From Phaeovulum molybdatiresistens (GTDB taxonomy: Bacteria; Pseudomonadota; Alphaproteobacteria; Rhodobacterales; Rhodobacteraceae), in NCBI RefSeq assembly GCF_023544865.1, contig NZ_JAMJFX010000001.1, positions 248,001 through 312,000 of the forward strand: a stretch of 64,000 nucleotides of DNA. Reading direction: 5' to 3'. Below the pieces are notes generated by a model. It had not been told where the DNA came from and ran no database searches. It was given only the letters and a program-made list of their open reading frames with translations. A program made the translations under genes and the position numbers. Positions 1-8,158 of the stretch are shown here, one piece after another; position 1 is the first letter of the stretch, and the number at the start of each line of letters is the position of its first letter.

Positions 1-1
1 G

Positions 2-868
2 CAGTTCGACCGCGATTCCAACAGCTATGACATCATCACCCAGGTGCCGCGCGATTTCCGTGCCAACCCCGAACAGCTGGGCAGCTTCTTCGTGCGTGCC
101 GCGACCGGTGAAATGGTGCCGCTGTCCTCGGTCGTGACGATCGACACCGGCGTTGCCGCGGCTTCGGTCGAACAGTTCAACCAGCTGAATTCCGCCACCA
201 TCTCGGCGCTGCCGCTGCCGGGCCAATCCACCGGCGACGGCCTGGCCGAGATTGAGCGGATCGCGCGCGAGGTGATGCCCGACGGCTTCTTCATCGACTA
301 TTCCGGCCAGTCGCGGCTGGAGGTGAAGCAGGGCAACACCATCCTGATCGCCTTTGCCGCGGCGGTCGTGGTGATCTATCTGGTCCTGGCCGCGCAGTTC
401 GAAAGCTTCCGCGACCCGTTCATCATCCTGATGTCGGTGCCGCTGACGATCTTCGGGGCAGTGTTGCCGCTGAACCTCGGGCTGGGGACGCTGAACATCT
501 ATAGCCAGGTGGGTCTGATCACGCTGATCGGCCTGATCACCAAGCACGGCATCCTGATGGTGGAATTCGCCAACCAGCAGCGTGAGGAGCACGCCCTGAC
601 CCGGCGCGATGCGATCGTCGAGGCCGCCAAGATCCGTCTGCGGCCGATCCTGATGACGACGGCGGCGATGGCGCTGGCGGTGGTGCCCTTGATCATCGCC
701 GAAGGCGCGGGCGCCGCCGCCCGGCAGGCGATGGGCATCGTCATCTTCTCGGGGCTGCTGGTGGGCACCATGTTCACGCTGTTCGTGGTGCCGATGTTCT
801 ACACCTTCATCTCGCCGTCCGACAAAGCCTGGCGCGCCGCGCGTGAGGCCAGGCTGGCAGCGGGCTGA
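2..868 (+). CDS. RND efflux permease, C-terminal part (5' end outside window)
   Basis: Inner-membrane pump subunit of the resistance-nodulation-division (HAE1/AcrB-like) family, which exports small hydrophobic compounds using the proton gradient together with a periplasmic adaptor and an outer-membrane channel. The open frame enters from the left edge, so only about 288 C-terminal residues are visible. They hold the end of the second porter domain and about five membrane helices from about 332 onward. The helix segment around 'GLITKHGILMVEFANQQRE', followed by 'RLRPILMTT' and the closing 'TLFVVPMFY', is diagnostic of HAE1 permeases. The substrate cannot be told from this fragment. The adaptor gene would be expected upstream, outside the window. 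A GC-rich hairpin follows the stop codon. Confidence 0.93.
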   Translation, partial: QFDRDSNSYDIITQVPRDFRANPEQLGSFFVRAATGEMVPLSSVVTIDTGVAAASVEQFNQLNSATISALPLPGQSTGDGLAEIERIAREVMPDGFFIDYSGQSRLEVKQGNTILIAFAAAVVVIYLVLAAQFESFRDPFIILMSVPLTIFGAVLPLNLGLGTLNIYSQVGLITLIGLITKHGILMVEFANQQREEHALTRRDAIVEAAKIRLRPILMTTAAMALAVVPLIIAEGAGAAARQAMGIVIFSGLLVGTMFTLFVVPMFYTFISPSDKAWRAAREARLAAG

Positions 869-889
869 CCCACAGCCCCGACCCATGGG

Positions 890-912
890 CCCCCGTCGTG
901 CCGCGACGGGGG
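890..912 (+). terminator. GC-rich hairpin after the RND permease
   Basis: A 9-bp perfect stem (CCCCCGTCG pairing with CGACGGGGG) with a 5-nt loop lies 21 nt after the permease stop codon. No U-run follows, so it is terminator-like rather than a classical intrinsic terminator. It could also protect the 3' end. Confidence 0.5.
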
Positions 913-978
913 CGCCCCCCAAAGGCTTGCATTCGCCGCGCGCTGGCATAGATGTGGGTCAGGGAAACAGGTGCGCCA

Positions 979-1419
979 ATGATCCGGTTCACGCTAAAAT
1001 GCGATCAGGACCACAGCTTTGACAGCTGGTTCAAATCCGCCGAGGCCTTCGACACGCTCAAGGCCTCGGGGATGGTGTCCTGCGCGGTCTGTGGATCGGC
1101 CAAGGTGGAAAAGGCGCTGATGGCCCCGGCGGTGCGCCCCGCGCGCAAGGCGGCCAGCCCCCAGCCCACGGCCGAACGCCCGCTGACCGCGCCACCGTCC
1201 GAGCTGGAACAGGCGATCACCGCCCTGCGACGCCATGTTGAGGAAAATTCCGATTACGTCGGGCTGAACTTTGCCGCCGAGGCGCGCGCGATGCATCTGG
1301 GTGAGGCGCCCGAACGCGCGATCCACGGCGAGGCCAAGCTGGAAGATGCCCGCGCCCTGCTGGAAGACGGCATCGCGGTGGCCCCCCTGCCCTTTCTGCC
1401 CAGCCGCAAGACGAACTGA
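979..1419 (+). CDS. DUF1178 family protein (zinc-ribbon-like)
   Basis: Small soluble protein of 146 residues with no known biochemical role. The start at 979 is chosen because the family begins 'MIRFTLKCDQDHSFDSWF'; the frame is open further upstream but does not match the family. Near the N-terminus Cys8 and His12 are followed by a C-x-x-C pair ('SCAVCGS'), resembling a rubredoxin- or FmdB-like zinc knuckle. The middle is Pro/Ala-rich, and a conserved C-terminal part contains 'EAPERAIHGEA'. It lies alone between the permease and lysC. The DUF1178 assignment is from recognised conserved words; function is unknown. Confidence 0.85.
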   Translation: MIRFTLKCDQDHSFDSWFKSAEAFDTLKASGMVSCAVCGSAKVEKALMAPAVRPARKAASPQPTAERPLTAPPSELEQAITALRRHVEENSDYVGLNFAAEARAMHLGEAPERAIHGEAKLEDARALLEDGIAVAPLPFLPSRKTN

Positions 1420-1503
1420 TCTGCCCCGCGCCGCCCCCTTGCAAGCGCGGCCCCCTTCCGTTAGCAGGGGCGCAATTCTTTCGGGCGGTCCAGGGGGGTA
1501 TCC

Positions 1504-2763
1504 ATGCCGCTTCTCGTGATGAAATTCGGTGGCACCTCGGTGGCCGATCTGGCGCGGATCAAGAACGCGGCGCAAAAGGTCAAACGCGAGGTGGAACGCG
1601 GCTATGACGTGATCGTCATCGTCTCGGCCATGTCGGGCAAGACGAACGAACTGGTGGGCTGGGTCGAACAGACCTCGCCGCTGTTCGATGCGCGCGAATA
1701 TGACGCGGTCGTGTCCTCGGGCGAAAACGTCACCGCGGGCCTGATGGCCCTGACGCTGCAGGAAATGGACGTTCCCGCGCGCAGCTGGCAGGGCTGGCAG
1801 GTGCCGATCAACACCACCTCGGCGCATTCGGCGGCCCGGTTCGTCAGTATCCCCCGCGACAATATCGACGCGAAATTTGCCGAAGGCATGAAGGTTGCCG
1901 TGATCGCGGGCTTCCAGGGCGTCAGCCCCGAAGGCCGGATCACCACCCTGGGCCGGGGCGGGTCGGATACGACCGCCGTCGCCTTTGCCGCCGCTTTCGG
2001 CGCGGAACGCTGCGACATCTACACCGATGTGGACGGGGTCTATACCACCGACCCGCGCATCAGTTCAAAGGCGCGCAAGCTGGACAAGATCGCCTATGAG
2101 GAGATGCTTGAACTGGCATCATTGGGCGCGAAAGTGCTGCAGACCCGCTCGGTCGAGCTGGCGATGCGCTTCAACGTGCGCCTGCGGGTGCTGTCCTCAT
2201 TCGAGGAAACCGACGAAACCTCTGGAACCCTGGTCTGCGGTGAGGAAGAAATCATGGAATCGAAAGTTGTTTCCGGCGTGGCCTACAGCCGCGATGAAGC
2301 CAAGATCACCCTGGTCACCGTCGAGGACCGCCCCGGTATCGCCGCCGCGATCTTTGGCCCGCTGTCCGAGGCCGGCGTGAACGTGGACATGATCGTCCAG
2401 AACATTTCCGAAAAGGATTATGAAAATCACCCCGGCGCGGTGACCGACATGACCTTTTCCTGCCCGATCAACCAGGTCGCGCGCGCGAAAAAGGCGATGG
2501 AAGACGCCCGCACCGCCGGTCTGATCAACTATGACGACCTGGCCGTCGACACCGAGGTGGCCAAGGTTTCGGTCGTCGGCATCGGCATGCGGTCACACGC
2601 AGGGGTTGCGGCGACCATGTTCAAGGCACTTTCTGCGGAAAATGTGAACATCAAGGTGATTTCCACCTCCGAGATCAAGATTTCTGTTCTGATCGACCGG
2701 AAATATATGGAACTGGCGGTTCAGGCGCTTCATGATGCCTTCGAACTGGAGAAATCGGCCTGA
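1504..2763 (+). CDS. lysC: Aspartate kinase
   Basis: Phosphorylates L-aspartate with ATP to give 4-phospho-aspartate, the first step towards lysine, methionine, threonine and diaminopimelate. At 419 residues it has the usual length of the monofunctional alpha/beta-type enzyme. The amino-acid kinase domain opens with 'MKFGGTSV' (residues 6-13) and contains 'GRGGSDTTA' and 'CDIYTDVDGVYTTDPR'. Two ACT domains follow from about residue 265 and usually give feedback inhibition by lysine and/or threonine. A G-rich stretch precedes the ATG. An internal ATG at 2254 with its own ribosome-binding site suggests that a separate beta subunit is also made. ptsP follows 36 nt downstream on the same strand. 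Confidence 0.97.
   Translation: MPLLVMKFGGTSVADLARIKNAAQKVKREVERGYDVIVIVSAMSGKTNELVGWVEQTSPLFDAREYDAVVSSGENVTAGLMALTLQEMDVPARSWQGWQVPINTTSAHSAARFVSIPRDNIDAKFAEGMKVAVIAGFQGVSPEGRITTLGRGGSDTTAVAFAAAFGAERCDIYTDVDGVYTTDPRISSKARKLDKIAYEEMLELASLGAKVLQTRSVELAMRFNVRLRVLSSFEETDETSGTLVCGEEEIMESKVVSGVAYSRDEAKITLVTVEDRPGIAAAIFGPLSEAGVNVDMIVQNISEKDYENHPGAVTDMTFSCPINQVARAKKAMEDARTAGLINYDDLAVDTEVAKVSVVGIGMRSHAGVAATMFKALSAENVNIKVISTSEIKISVLIDRKYMELAVQALHDAFELEKSA
2254..2763 (+). CDS. lysC: Probable in-frame beta subunit of aspartate kinase (internal start)
   Basis: Inside lysC, at codon 251, an ATG is preceded by GAGGAAG at 2242-2248 with a 5-nt spacer. The product would be the 169-residue pair of ACT domains. 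The start falls at the junction between the kinase and regulatory domains, where alpha2beta2 aspartate kinases (Bacillus subtilis LysC, Corynebacterium glutamicum LysC) start their beta subunit. The site and its spacing are directly visible; that it is used is inference. Confidence 0.5.
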   Translation: MESKVVSGVAYSRDEAKITLVTVEDRPGIAAAIFGPLSEAGVNVDMIVQNISEKDYENHPGAVTDMTFSCPINQVARAKKAMEDARTAGLINYDDLAVDTEVAKVSVVGIGMRSHAGVAATMFKALSAENVNIKVISTSEIKISVLIDRKYMELAVQALHDAFELEKSA

Positions 2764-2799
2764 TCTGACGGCCTGCACCACGGGGGCGAAGCAGGGCAC

Positions 2800-5040
2800 A
2801 TGCCCGACCGCAGTGAGAGCGACAGCCGCACCCTGCTGCGGCGCCTGCGCGACACGCTGGCAACCCCGGGCAAGGGGCAGGAACGGCTTGACCGGATCAC
2901 CCATCTGATCGCGGATTCGATGCAGACGCAGGTCTGCTCGATCTACCTGTTCCGCGACCCCGAGACGCTTGAGCTTTGCGCCACCGAAGGGCTGAACCCC
3001 GAGGCCGTGCACCAGACCCGCCTGAAGCTGGGCGAGGGTCTGGTGGGCCGGGTCGCCCGATCGGGCCGGCCGATCAATACCGGCGATGCGCCATCCGAAA
3101 AAGGTTTCCGCTACATGCCGGAAACCGGCGAGGAAATCTATTCCAGCTTCCTTGGCGTGCCGATCCAGCGGGTCGGCGAACGGCTGGGCGTGCTGGTGGT
3201 GCAGTCGAAAGACGCACGGCAGTTTTCCGAAGACGAGGTCTATGGCCTTGAGGTCGTGGCGATGGTCCTGGCCGAGATGACGGAGCTGGGCGCCTTCGTG
3301 GGCGACGGCGAAGGCATCGGCGCGGCGCATCAATTCCCGCTGGTCTTCCGCGGTGCCACCGGCCAGGAAGGCGCCGCCGAAGGCCGCGTCTGGCTGCATG
3401 AGCCGCGCGTGGTCGTGACCAACCCCGTCGGCGACGACCCCGAGGCCGAGCGCGCCCGCCTGGAAGAAGCGGTCGAGAAACTGCGCGCCCAGATCGACGG
3501 GATGCTGACCGACAGCAGCGGCATGGACAAGGACCACCGGCAGGTGCTGGAAACCTACCGGATGCTGGCCCATTCCCGCGGCTGGATGCGGCGGATGACC
3601 GAAGACATCGGCCTGGGCCTGTCGGCCGAGGCGGCGGTGGAAAAAGAACAATCCACCGCGCGGGCGCGGCTGGAACAATCGACCGACGCCTATCTGCGCG
3701 ACCGCCTGCATGACATCGACGACCTGTCGAACCGGCTGCTGCGCATCCTGACCGGCCAGGGCAAGGATACCGGCGCCGAACTGCCCGAAAACCCGGTTCT
3801 GGTGGCGCGCAACATCGGCCCGGCCGAACTTCTGGAATATGGCCGGGCGCTGAAGGGCGTGGTGCTGGAAGAAGGCTCGGTCGGCAGCCATGCCGCCATC
3901 GTCGCCCGCGCCCTGGCGATCCCGCTGGTGATCCACGCCGCCCGCATCACCACCGAGGCGCTGAACGGCGATGCGATCCTGGTCGATGGCGATCAGGGTA
4001 TGGTGCATCTGCGCCCCGAAGAAACCGTCGCCAGCGCCTTCCGCGACAAGATCGCGATGCAGGCCGAGGCGCAGAAACGCTATGCCAGCCTGCGCGACCA
4101 GCCCGCCGAGGCGCGCTGCGGCACGCGGCTGTCGCTGATGATGAATGCCGGGCTGATGGCCGATCTGCCCTCGCTGGAAGGGTCGGGGGCGGATGGGGTC
4201 GGCCTGTTCCGCACCGAACTGCAGTTCCTGATCCGCAGCCGCGTGCCCCGCCGCGCCGAACTGGCCGCGCTTTATGGCCGGGTGATGGATGCCGCCCAGG
4301 GCCGGCGGGTGCAATTCCGCACCCTGGATATCGGATCGGACAAGGTCCTGCCCTATATGAAACCGCAAGACGAGCCGAACCCCGCGATGGGCTGGCGCGC
4401 GATCCGGGTGGGGCTGGACAAGACGGGCGTGCTGCGGATGCAGCTACAGGCGCTGCTGCGCGGCGCGCGCGGCCGGCCGCTGTCGGTCATGTTCCCCTTC
4501 GTCGCCACCCCCGGCGAGTTCGCGGCTGCCCGCGCAATGCTTTTGCGCGAACGCGACCGCGAGGCCAGCCTGGGCCATGCCGTGCCCGAAGACCTGCGCA
4601 TCGGCGCCATGCTGGAAACGCCCTCGCTGGCCTATGCCCCCGACAGCTTTTTCCGGGGCTGCGACTTCCTGTCGATCGGGGGCAACGACCTGAAACAGTT
4701 CTTCTTTGCCGCCGACCGCGAAAACGAGCGCGTGCGCCGACGCTATGACACGCTGGACACCAGCTTTCTGACCTTCCTGGAAACCATCGTGGCGCGCTGC
4801 GCGGCATCCGGCACGGCCCTGTCCTTCTGCGGCGAGGATGCCGGCCGCCCGGTCGAGGCGATGGCCTTGGCCGCCCTGGGCTTTCACACGCTGTCGATGC
4901 GGCCCGCCTCGATCGGGCCGGTCAAGCATCTGGTGCGCCGCGCCGATCTGACCCGGCTGAAGGCGGTCATCGACCACGCCCGCGCCGATGGCGCGCCCTC
5001 GGTCCGCCCGGCGGTAACGGCCTATCTGTCATCGCTTTAA
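2800..5040 (+). CDS. ptsP: Phosphoenolpyruvate-protein phosphotransferase PtsP (EI-Ntr)
   Basis: First enzyme of the nitrogen-related PTS: it autophosphorylates from PEP and passes phosphate to NPr and then EIIA-Ntr, a regulatory rather than sugar-transport chain. The 746-residue protein has an N-terminal GAF domain (about 20-165), which in EI-Ntr senses nitrogen status, then an EI N-terminal domain. The phospho-histidine is His364 in 'GSVGSHAAIVARALAIP'. The PEP-binding barrel includes 'GADGVGLFRTE', 'FRTLDIGSDK', 'GGNDLKQF' and the active-site cysteine in 'SFCGEDAG'. It follows lysC closely, probably as a co-transcribed pair. A long imperfect hairpin of the repeat family described below follows the stop codon. 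Confidence 0.96.
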   Translation: MPDRSESDSRTLLRRLRDTLATPGKGQERLDRITHLIADSMQTQVCSIYLFRDPETLELCATEGLNPEAVHQTRLKLGEGLVGRVARSGRPINTGDAPSEKGFRYMPETGEEIYSSFLGVPIQRVGERLGVLVVQSKDARQFSEDEVYGLEVVAMVLAEMTELGAFVGDGEGIGAAHQFPLVFRGATGQEGAAEGRVWLHEPRVVVTNPVGDDPEAERARLEEAVEKLRAQIDGMLTDSSGMDKDHRQVLETYRMLAHSRGWMRRMTEDIGLGLSAEAAVEKEQSTARARLEQSTDAYLRDRLHDIDDLSNRLLRILTGQGKDTGAELPENPVLVARNIGPAELLEYGRALKGVVLEEGSVGSHAAIVARALAIPLVIHAARITTEALNGDAILVDGDQGMVHLRPEETVASAFRDKIAMQAEAQKRYASLRDQPAEARCGTRLSLMMNAGLMADLPSLEGSGADGVGLFRTELQFLIRSRVPRRAELAALYGRVMDAAQGRRVQFRTLDIGSDKVLPYMKPQDEPNPAMGWRAIRVGLDKTGVLRMQLQALLRGARGRPLSVMFPFVATPGEFAAARAMLLRERDREASLGHAVPEDLRIGAMLETPSLAYAPDSFFRGCDFLSIGGNDLKQFFFAADRENERVRRRYDTLDTSFLTFLETIVARCAASGTALSFCGEDAGRPVEAMALAALGFHTLSMRPASIGPVKHLVRRADLTRLKAVIDHARADGAPSVRPAVTAYLSSL

Positions 5041-5071
5041 CCCCGCGGCACATCAGCGATGGGGGGGGAAT

Positions 5072-5133
5072 GAGTATTTTTGCCAAGAAGAAGCATGCCG
5101 TTTCTTCTTGGACCAAATACTCCCGCCGGAGGC
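5072..5133. repeat. Inverted pair of intergenic repeat modules (copy A) between ptsP and the EcsC gene
   Basis: Two facing copies of the core form a 21-bp imperfect stem (5072-5092 with 5102-5122, three mismatches) around a 9-nt loop. The left arm begins GAGTATTTTTGCCAAGAAGA; the right arm reads GAGTATTTGGTCCAAGAAGA on the minus strand and is preceded there by GCCTCCGGCGG. It lies between convergent genes, 31 nt after the ptsP stop and 37 nt after the EcsC stop, so it could serve as a bidirectional transcript end. Confidence 0.8.
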
Positions 5134-5159
5134 ATCCGCGGCCAGAGCCTGCGCAACGG

Positions 5160-5927
5160 TCAGACTTTGGCGGTGATCCGCGCCACAAGTTCCTCACGCA
5201 ACAGCCCCTCATCCAGCGCGCTGTCGCGGGCAAGGCGTTTCAGGCCGAAATGCACGCGCGCGATATCCTGATAATAGCTGGTGAAGGTATAGTTGATCGC
5301 GGCCCCGGCAACCGCGCCCAGGACGGGCGCGGTCTGGGCCGCAAGTTTCTGCCCCATGACCGCCGCCAACCGGGGCGCCACGCGGGCGATCAGGCCGTGC
5401 AGGCTGGCCCCGGTGATCGTGACCTTGGCTGCCAGAAAACCCATGTCGGTGCCATCGTCGCGTGTCAGCGGCCCGGCCGCGGCAAAGACCCGAAGGCAGT
5501 CCAGCCGCACCGCGTCATTAGCGGGATCAAAGCCGTGCTCGGCCGCGATTCCCTGGATCGCGCGCAGCAGCATCGTCACCGTGAAGGGCAATTCCGCAAG
5601 CGCCCCCGGCAAGCCGCCAAAGCCCCCCGCCGCCCCCATTGCCGTGGTCAGCGCGCGGTTGACCCAGTCGCCACGGTCGGCCACCAGCCCGCGTGACCGT
5701 TCGGCCGCGCCGAAGGCGGTTTCCAGCGCGCGGGCGGTCGCGCCCTCCAGCCCGTCGCGCACCGGGGCGGGCAGTTTTGCCATCAGGGTTTCGGCAGAGC
5801 CCCCGACATAGGTCAGCAGCTGCATCCCCAGCCCGGCGGCGCCATTGTGTCGGCGCGCCAGCGCGTCAAGTTCTCCAAGGATGGCCGGATCGGTGACGGG
5901 GGGCAGGATTTCGGGCTGTGCGGTCAT
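5160..5927 (-). CDS. EcsC family protein
   Basis: Member of the EcsC family, named after the third gene of the Bacillus ecs ABC-transporter operon; the molecular function is not established. The 255-residue product has a helical Ala/Gly-rich core with 'GAAGGFGGLPGALAELPFTVTMLLRAIQGIAAEHGFDP' split by alternating polar and hydrophobic stretches, and 'AGAAINYTFTSYYQDIARVHFGLKRLA' near the C-terminus, both typical of the family. I see no signal peptide. The start is supported by AAGGAGAAGG just before the ATG. No transporter genes adjoin it. It converges on ptsP with the copy A hairpin between them. Confidence 0.85.
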   Translation of the reverse strand: MTAQPEILPPVTDPAILGELDALARRHNGAAGLGMQLLTYVGGSAETLMAKLPAPVRDGLEGATARALETAFGAAERSRGLVADRGDWVNRALTTAMGAAGGFGGLPGALAELPFTVTMLLRAIQGIAAEHGFDPANDAVRLDCLRVFAAAGPLTRDDGTDMGFLAAKVTITGASLHGLIARVAPRLAAVMGQKLAAQTAPVLGAVAGAAINYTFTSYYQDIARVHFGLKRLARDSALDEGLLREELVARITAKV

Positions 5928-5981
5928 CGCCTTCTCCTTCGCATCGCCCTGATATGGGGGGATTGCGTGGCCTGTGCCAGA

Positions 5982-6467
5982 TCAGACGCGCGCCTTTTTC
6001 ACCTCGCCCCGAACGCCATCCCAGGCGCCGGGCACCAGTTCAAGGCCCAGGACACGGTCGGGGTTGGTTGGCGGCGGCATGATCACCCCATCCAGCTTTT
6101 CAAAGCCGAAGCGCGAATAATAGGGCGCATCGCCCACCAGCATGACCCGTTCCCAACCCAGCTTGCGCGCCTCGGCCAGGCTTTCGTGGATCAAGAGCCC
6201 GCCCAGCCCTTCGCCCTGCCGGGTGGGGTGCACCGCGACCGGGCCCAGAAGCAGGACGCGCTTGCCGCCCACCTCGACCGGCCAATAGCGGATGACGGCG
6301 GCCAGGACGCCATCTTGGCGCAGCGTCAGGCACAGCGGCGCAACCTTGGGCACGCCTTCGCGCAGCCGGTAAGAAGACAGCGCCGTGCGCCCCGGCGCGA
6401 AGCACAGGTCATACAGGGCCTCTACCTCCCACCAGTCGGCATCGGCTTCCTCTTCCAGCTGATACAT
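5982..6467 (-). CDS. GNAT family N-acetyltransferase (YhbS-like)
   Basis: Predicted acetyl-CoA-dependent acetyltransferase; substrate unknown. The 161-residue product starts 'MYQLEEEADADWWEVEALYDLCFAPGR', which matches the usual beginning of the YhbS-type group. A GTG 45 nt further upstream is the alternative start. The acetyl-CoA binding loop is visible as 'HPTRQGEGLGGLLIHESLA', the R/Q-x-x-G-x-G/A motif of GNAT enzymes. 'LLGPVAVHP' and 'YYSRFGFEKLDG' are also characteristic. It diverges from the flavin reductase-like gene. Confidence 0.85.
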   Translation of the reverse strand: MYQLEEEADADWWEVEALYDLCFAPGRTALSSYRLREGVPKVAPLCLTLRQDGVLAAVIRYWPVEVGGKRVLLLGPVAVHPTRQGEGLGGLLIHESLAEARKLGWERVMLVGDAPYYSRFGFEKLDGVIMPPPTNPDRVLGLELVPGAWDGVRGEVKKARV

Positions 6468-6549
6468 CCTGCGCGCCGCCCCCCGGAAATCACCTGGAAA
6501 CGCGCCTAGCACGGGGCTAGGTCAGGGGCAAACATGTAAGGAATGCGCG

Positions 6550-7146
6550 ATGTTCTACCGACCCGAGGATGGCCACGGTCTGCCCCACAACCCGTTCAAC
6601 GCGATCGTCGCGCCGCGGCCCATCGCCTGGATTTCGACCCGCGGCAGGCTGGGCGACAACCTGGCGCCCTATTCGTTCTTCAATGCGGTCGCTTATGTTC
6701 CGCCCCAGGTGATGTTCGCGTCAACCTCGGCCAAGGCGGACCGGGGCGACACCAAGGACACGGTCGCGCAGATCCGCGAAACCGGGGCGTTCTGCGTCAA
6801 TCTGGTCGAGTTCGCGCTGAAGGATGCGATGAACGCAAGCTGCGCGGATCTGCCCGCGGGGACGGATGAATTTCAGGTGGCGGGCCTGGACAAGGCAGAC
6901 TGCGAAACCATCCCCTGCCCGCGCGTGGCCCAGGCCCCGGCCGCGCTGGAATGCCGGCTGGTGCGGATCGAGCCCTTGTTGGGCGACAACAACTTTCTTG
7001 TTCTGGGTCAGGTGACGGGTGTGCATATCCGCCCCGATTGCCTGCAAGACGGGCGCTATGCCCCGCCGGACCGGCTGGCGCGGCTGGGCTATCACGATTA
7101 CGCGGCGGTGCGCGACACATTTGCGATGCGCCGCCCCGGGGCCTAG
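6550..7146 (+). CDS. Flavin reductase-like (FMN-binding split-barrel) protein
   Basis: A 198-residue protein of the flavin reductase-like domain family. These bind FMN and either reduce flavin for a partner oxygenase or act as uncharacterised flavoproteins. Visible family features are 'NPFNAIVAPRPIAWISTR' at the N-terminus, 'NLAPYSFFNAVAYVPPQVMF' in the flavin-binding core and 'RETGAFCVNLV'. A short 'GHV/GQVTGVHI'-type strand comes near the end. AAGGAA precedes the ATG. No oxygenase gene is adjacent, so its partner and substrate are unknown. It converges with the EamA transporter gene, with 8 nt between the stops. Confidence 0.9.
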   Translation: MFYRPEDGHGLPHNPFNAIVAPRPIAWISTRGRLGDNLAPYSFFNAVAYVPPQVMFASTSAKADRGDTKDTVAQIRETGAFCVNLVEFALKDAMNASCADLPAGTDEFQVAGLDKADCETIPCPRVAQAPAALECRLVRIEPLLGDNNFLVLGQVTGVHIRPDCLQDGRYAPPDRLARLGYHDYAAVRDTFAMRRPGA

Positions 7147-7154
7147 CCGGCTGA

Positions 7155-8126
7155 CTAGCCGCTGGGACCGGCGCGCCGCCCCCGCAGCAGGGTATAGACG
7201 CCGCTGGCGATGATCACGGCAGATCCGATCAGCGTGGCGGCATCGGGCCGTTCACCAAAGGCAACTGCGCCCAGGATCAGCGCAAAGATCAGCCGCGTGT
7301 AGCGGAAGGGCGTCACCACCGACACCTCGCCGATGCGCATCGCCGCCGTCAGGCCCCAATAGGCCGCGACGCCAAAGACGGTGGCGGCCAGGATCTGGCC
7401 CGCCGCCCCCAGCCCCGGCCATACCGCCCCCCCTGTGAAGGCCAGAAGCCCCGCCCCGGTGGGGATCAGCATGGCAAAGCCGTAGATGCCCAGCTGCATG
7501 TTCGACAGCACCTTCGGCGCGGCCCGCGTGGCCAGATCGCGCCCGGCAAAGCCCAGCATGCCCATCACCGTGAACAGCGCGGCGGGCACGAACCCCGCCA
7601 TCCCCGGGCGCAGCACGATCAGAACGCCCAGAAAGCCGATGACAATCGCCGCCCAGCGCCGTGGCCCAACCCTTTCGCCAAAGATCAGCGCCGCCCCCGC
7701 CACCACCACCAGCGGCGTCGCCTGCAAGATCGCCGAGGCATTCGACAGCGGCGTCAGCGCAATGCCCAGCGTATAGCCAAGCCTGCCGATCACCTCCATC
7801 ACCGCCTTCACGATCATCGCGCGGCCCAGAATCGCGGGATGGAACAGCCGTTCGCCGCGCCGCGCCGTCAGCGCCATGAAGGCCAGCATTCCGCCAAGGC
7901 CGAACAGCATCAGCACCTGACCGACCGGCAGGGCCTGCGCGGCGCGCTTGATGAACATGTCCTCCAGCGCAAACAGCCCCATGGCCGCGACCATCAGCAC
8001 CGATCCCCGGATGTTTTCCAAAGCGCCCCCCGTTCTTGCCGTCGCCGCATCTGCGGCCTTGGTATAGCGCAGGCGCGGCGCGCTGACAGGCGCAATCGGG
8101 GCTTTTCCCCGGTGCCGCGCAGGCAT
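7155..8126 (-). CDS. EamA/DMT family transporter
   Basis: Predicted inner-membrane exporter of the drug/metabolite transporter superfamily with ten hydrophobic helices arranged as two EamA repeats. The substrate is unknown. The first helix is 'SVLMVAAMGLFALEDMFIKRA'. The second repeat starts around 'VPAALFTVMGMLGFAGRDLATRAAP', and the protein ends in a basic tail 'LLRGRRAGP'. I chose the ATG at 8126 (323 residues). It leaves a 40-residue hydrophilic leader, so a TTG at 8021 just before helix 1 is a real alternative. Longer frames would run into the divergent mtnP. The gap to mtnP is 32 nt and should hold both promoters. Confidence 0.88.
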   Translation of the reverse strand: MPARHRGKAPIAPVSAPRLRYTKAADAATARTGGALENIRGSVLMVAAMGLFALEDMFIKRAAQALPVGQVLMLFGLGGMLAFMALTARRGERLFHPAILGRAMIVKAVMEVIGRLGYTLGIALTPLSNASAILQATPLVVVAGAALIFGERVGPRRWAAIVIGFLGVLIVLRPGMAGFVPAALFTVMGMLGFAGRDLATRAAPKVLSNMQLGIYGFAMLIPTGAGLLAFTGGAVWPGLGAAGQILAATVFGVAAYWGLTAAMRIGEVSVVTPFRYTRLIFALILGAVAFGERPDAATLIGSAVIIASGVYTLLRGRRAGPSG

Positions 8127-8158
8127 AATCTGCCCCCACCATAACGGAGGCGTGTCGG

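Noticed and set aside
2593..4368. 591-codon open frame on the minus strand opposite ptsP
   Set aside because: High GC content produces long antisense frames. The translation is His/Gln/Arg/Gly-rich and low in complexity, with no family words, while the plus strand encodes a complete PtsP.
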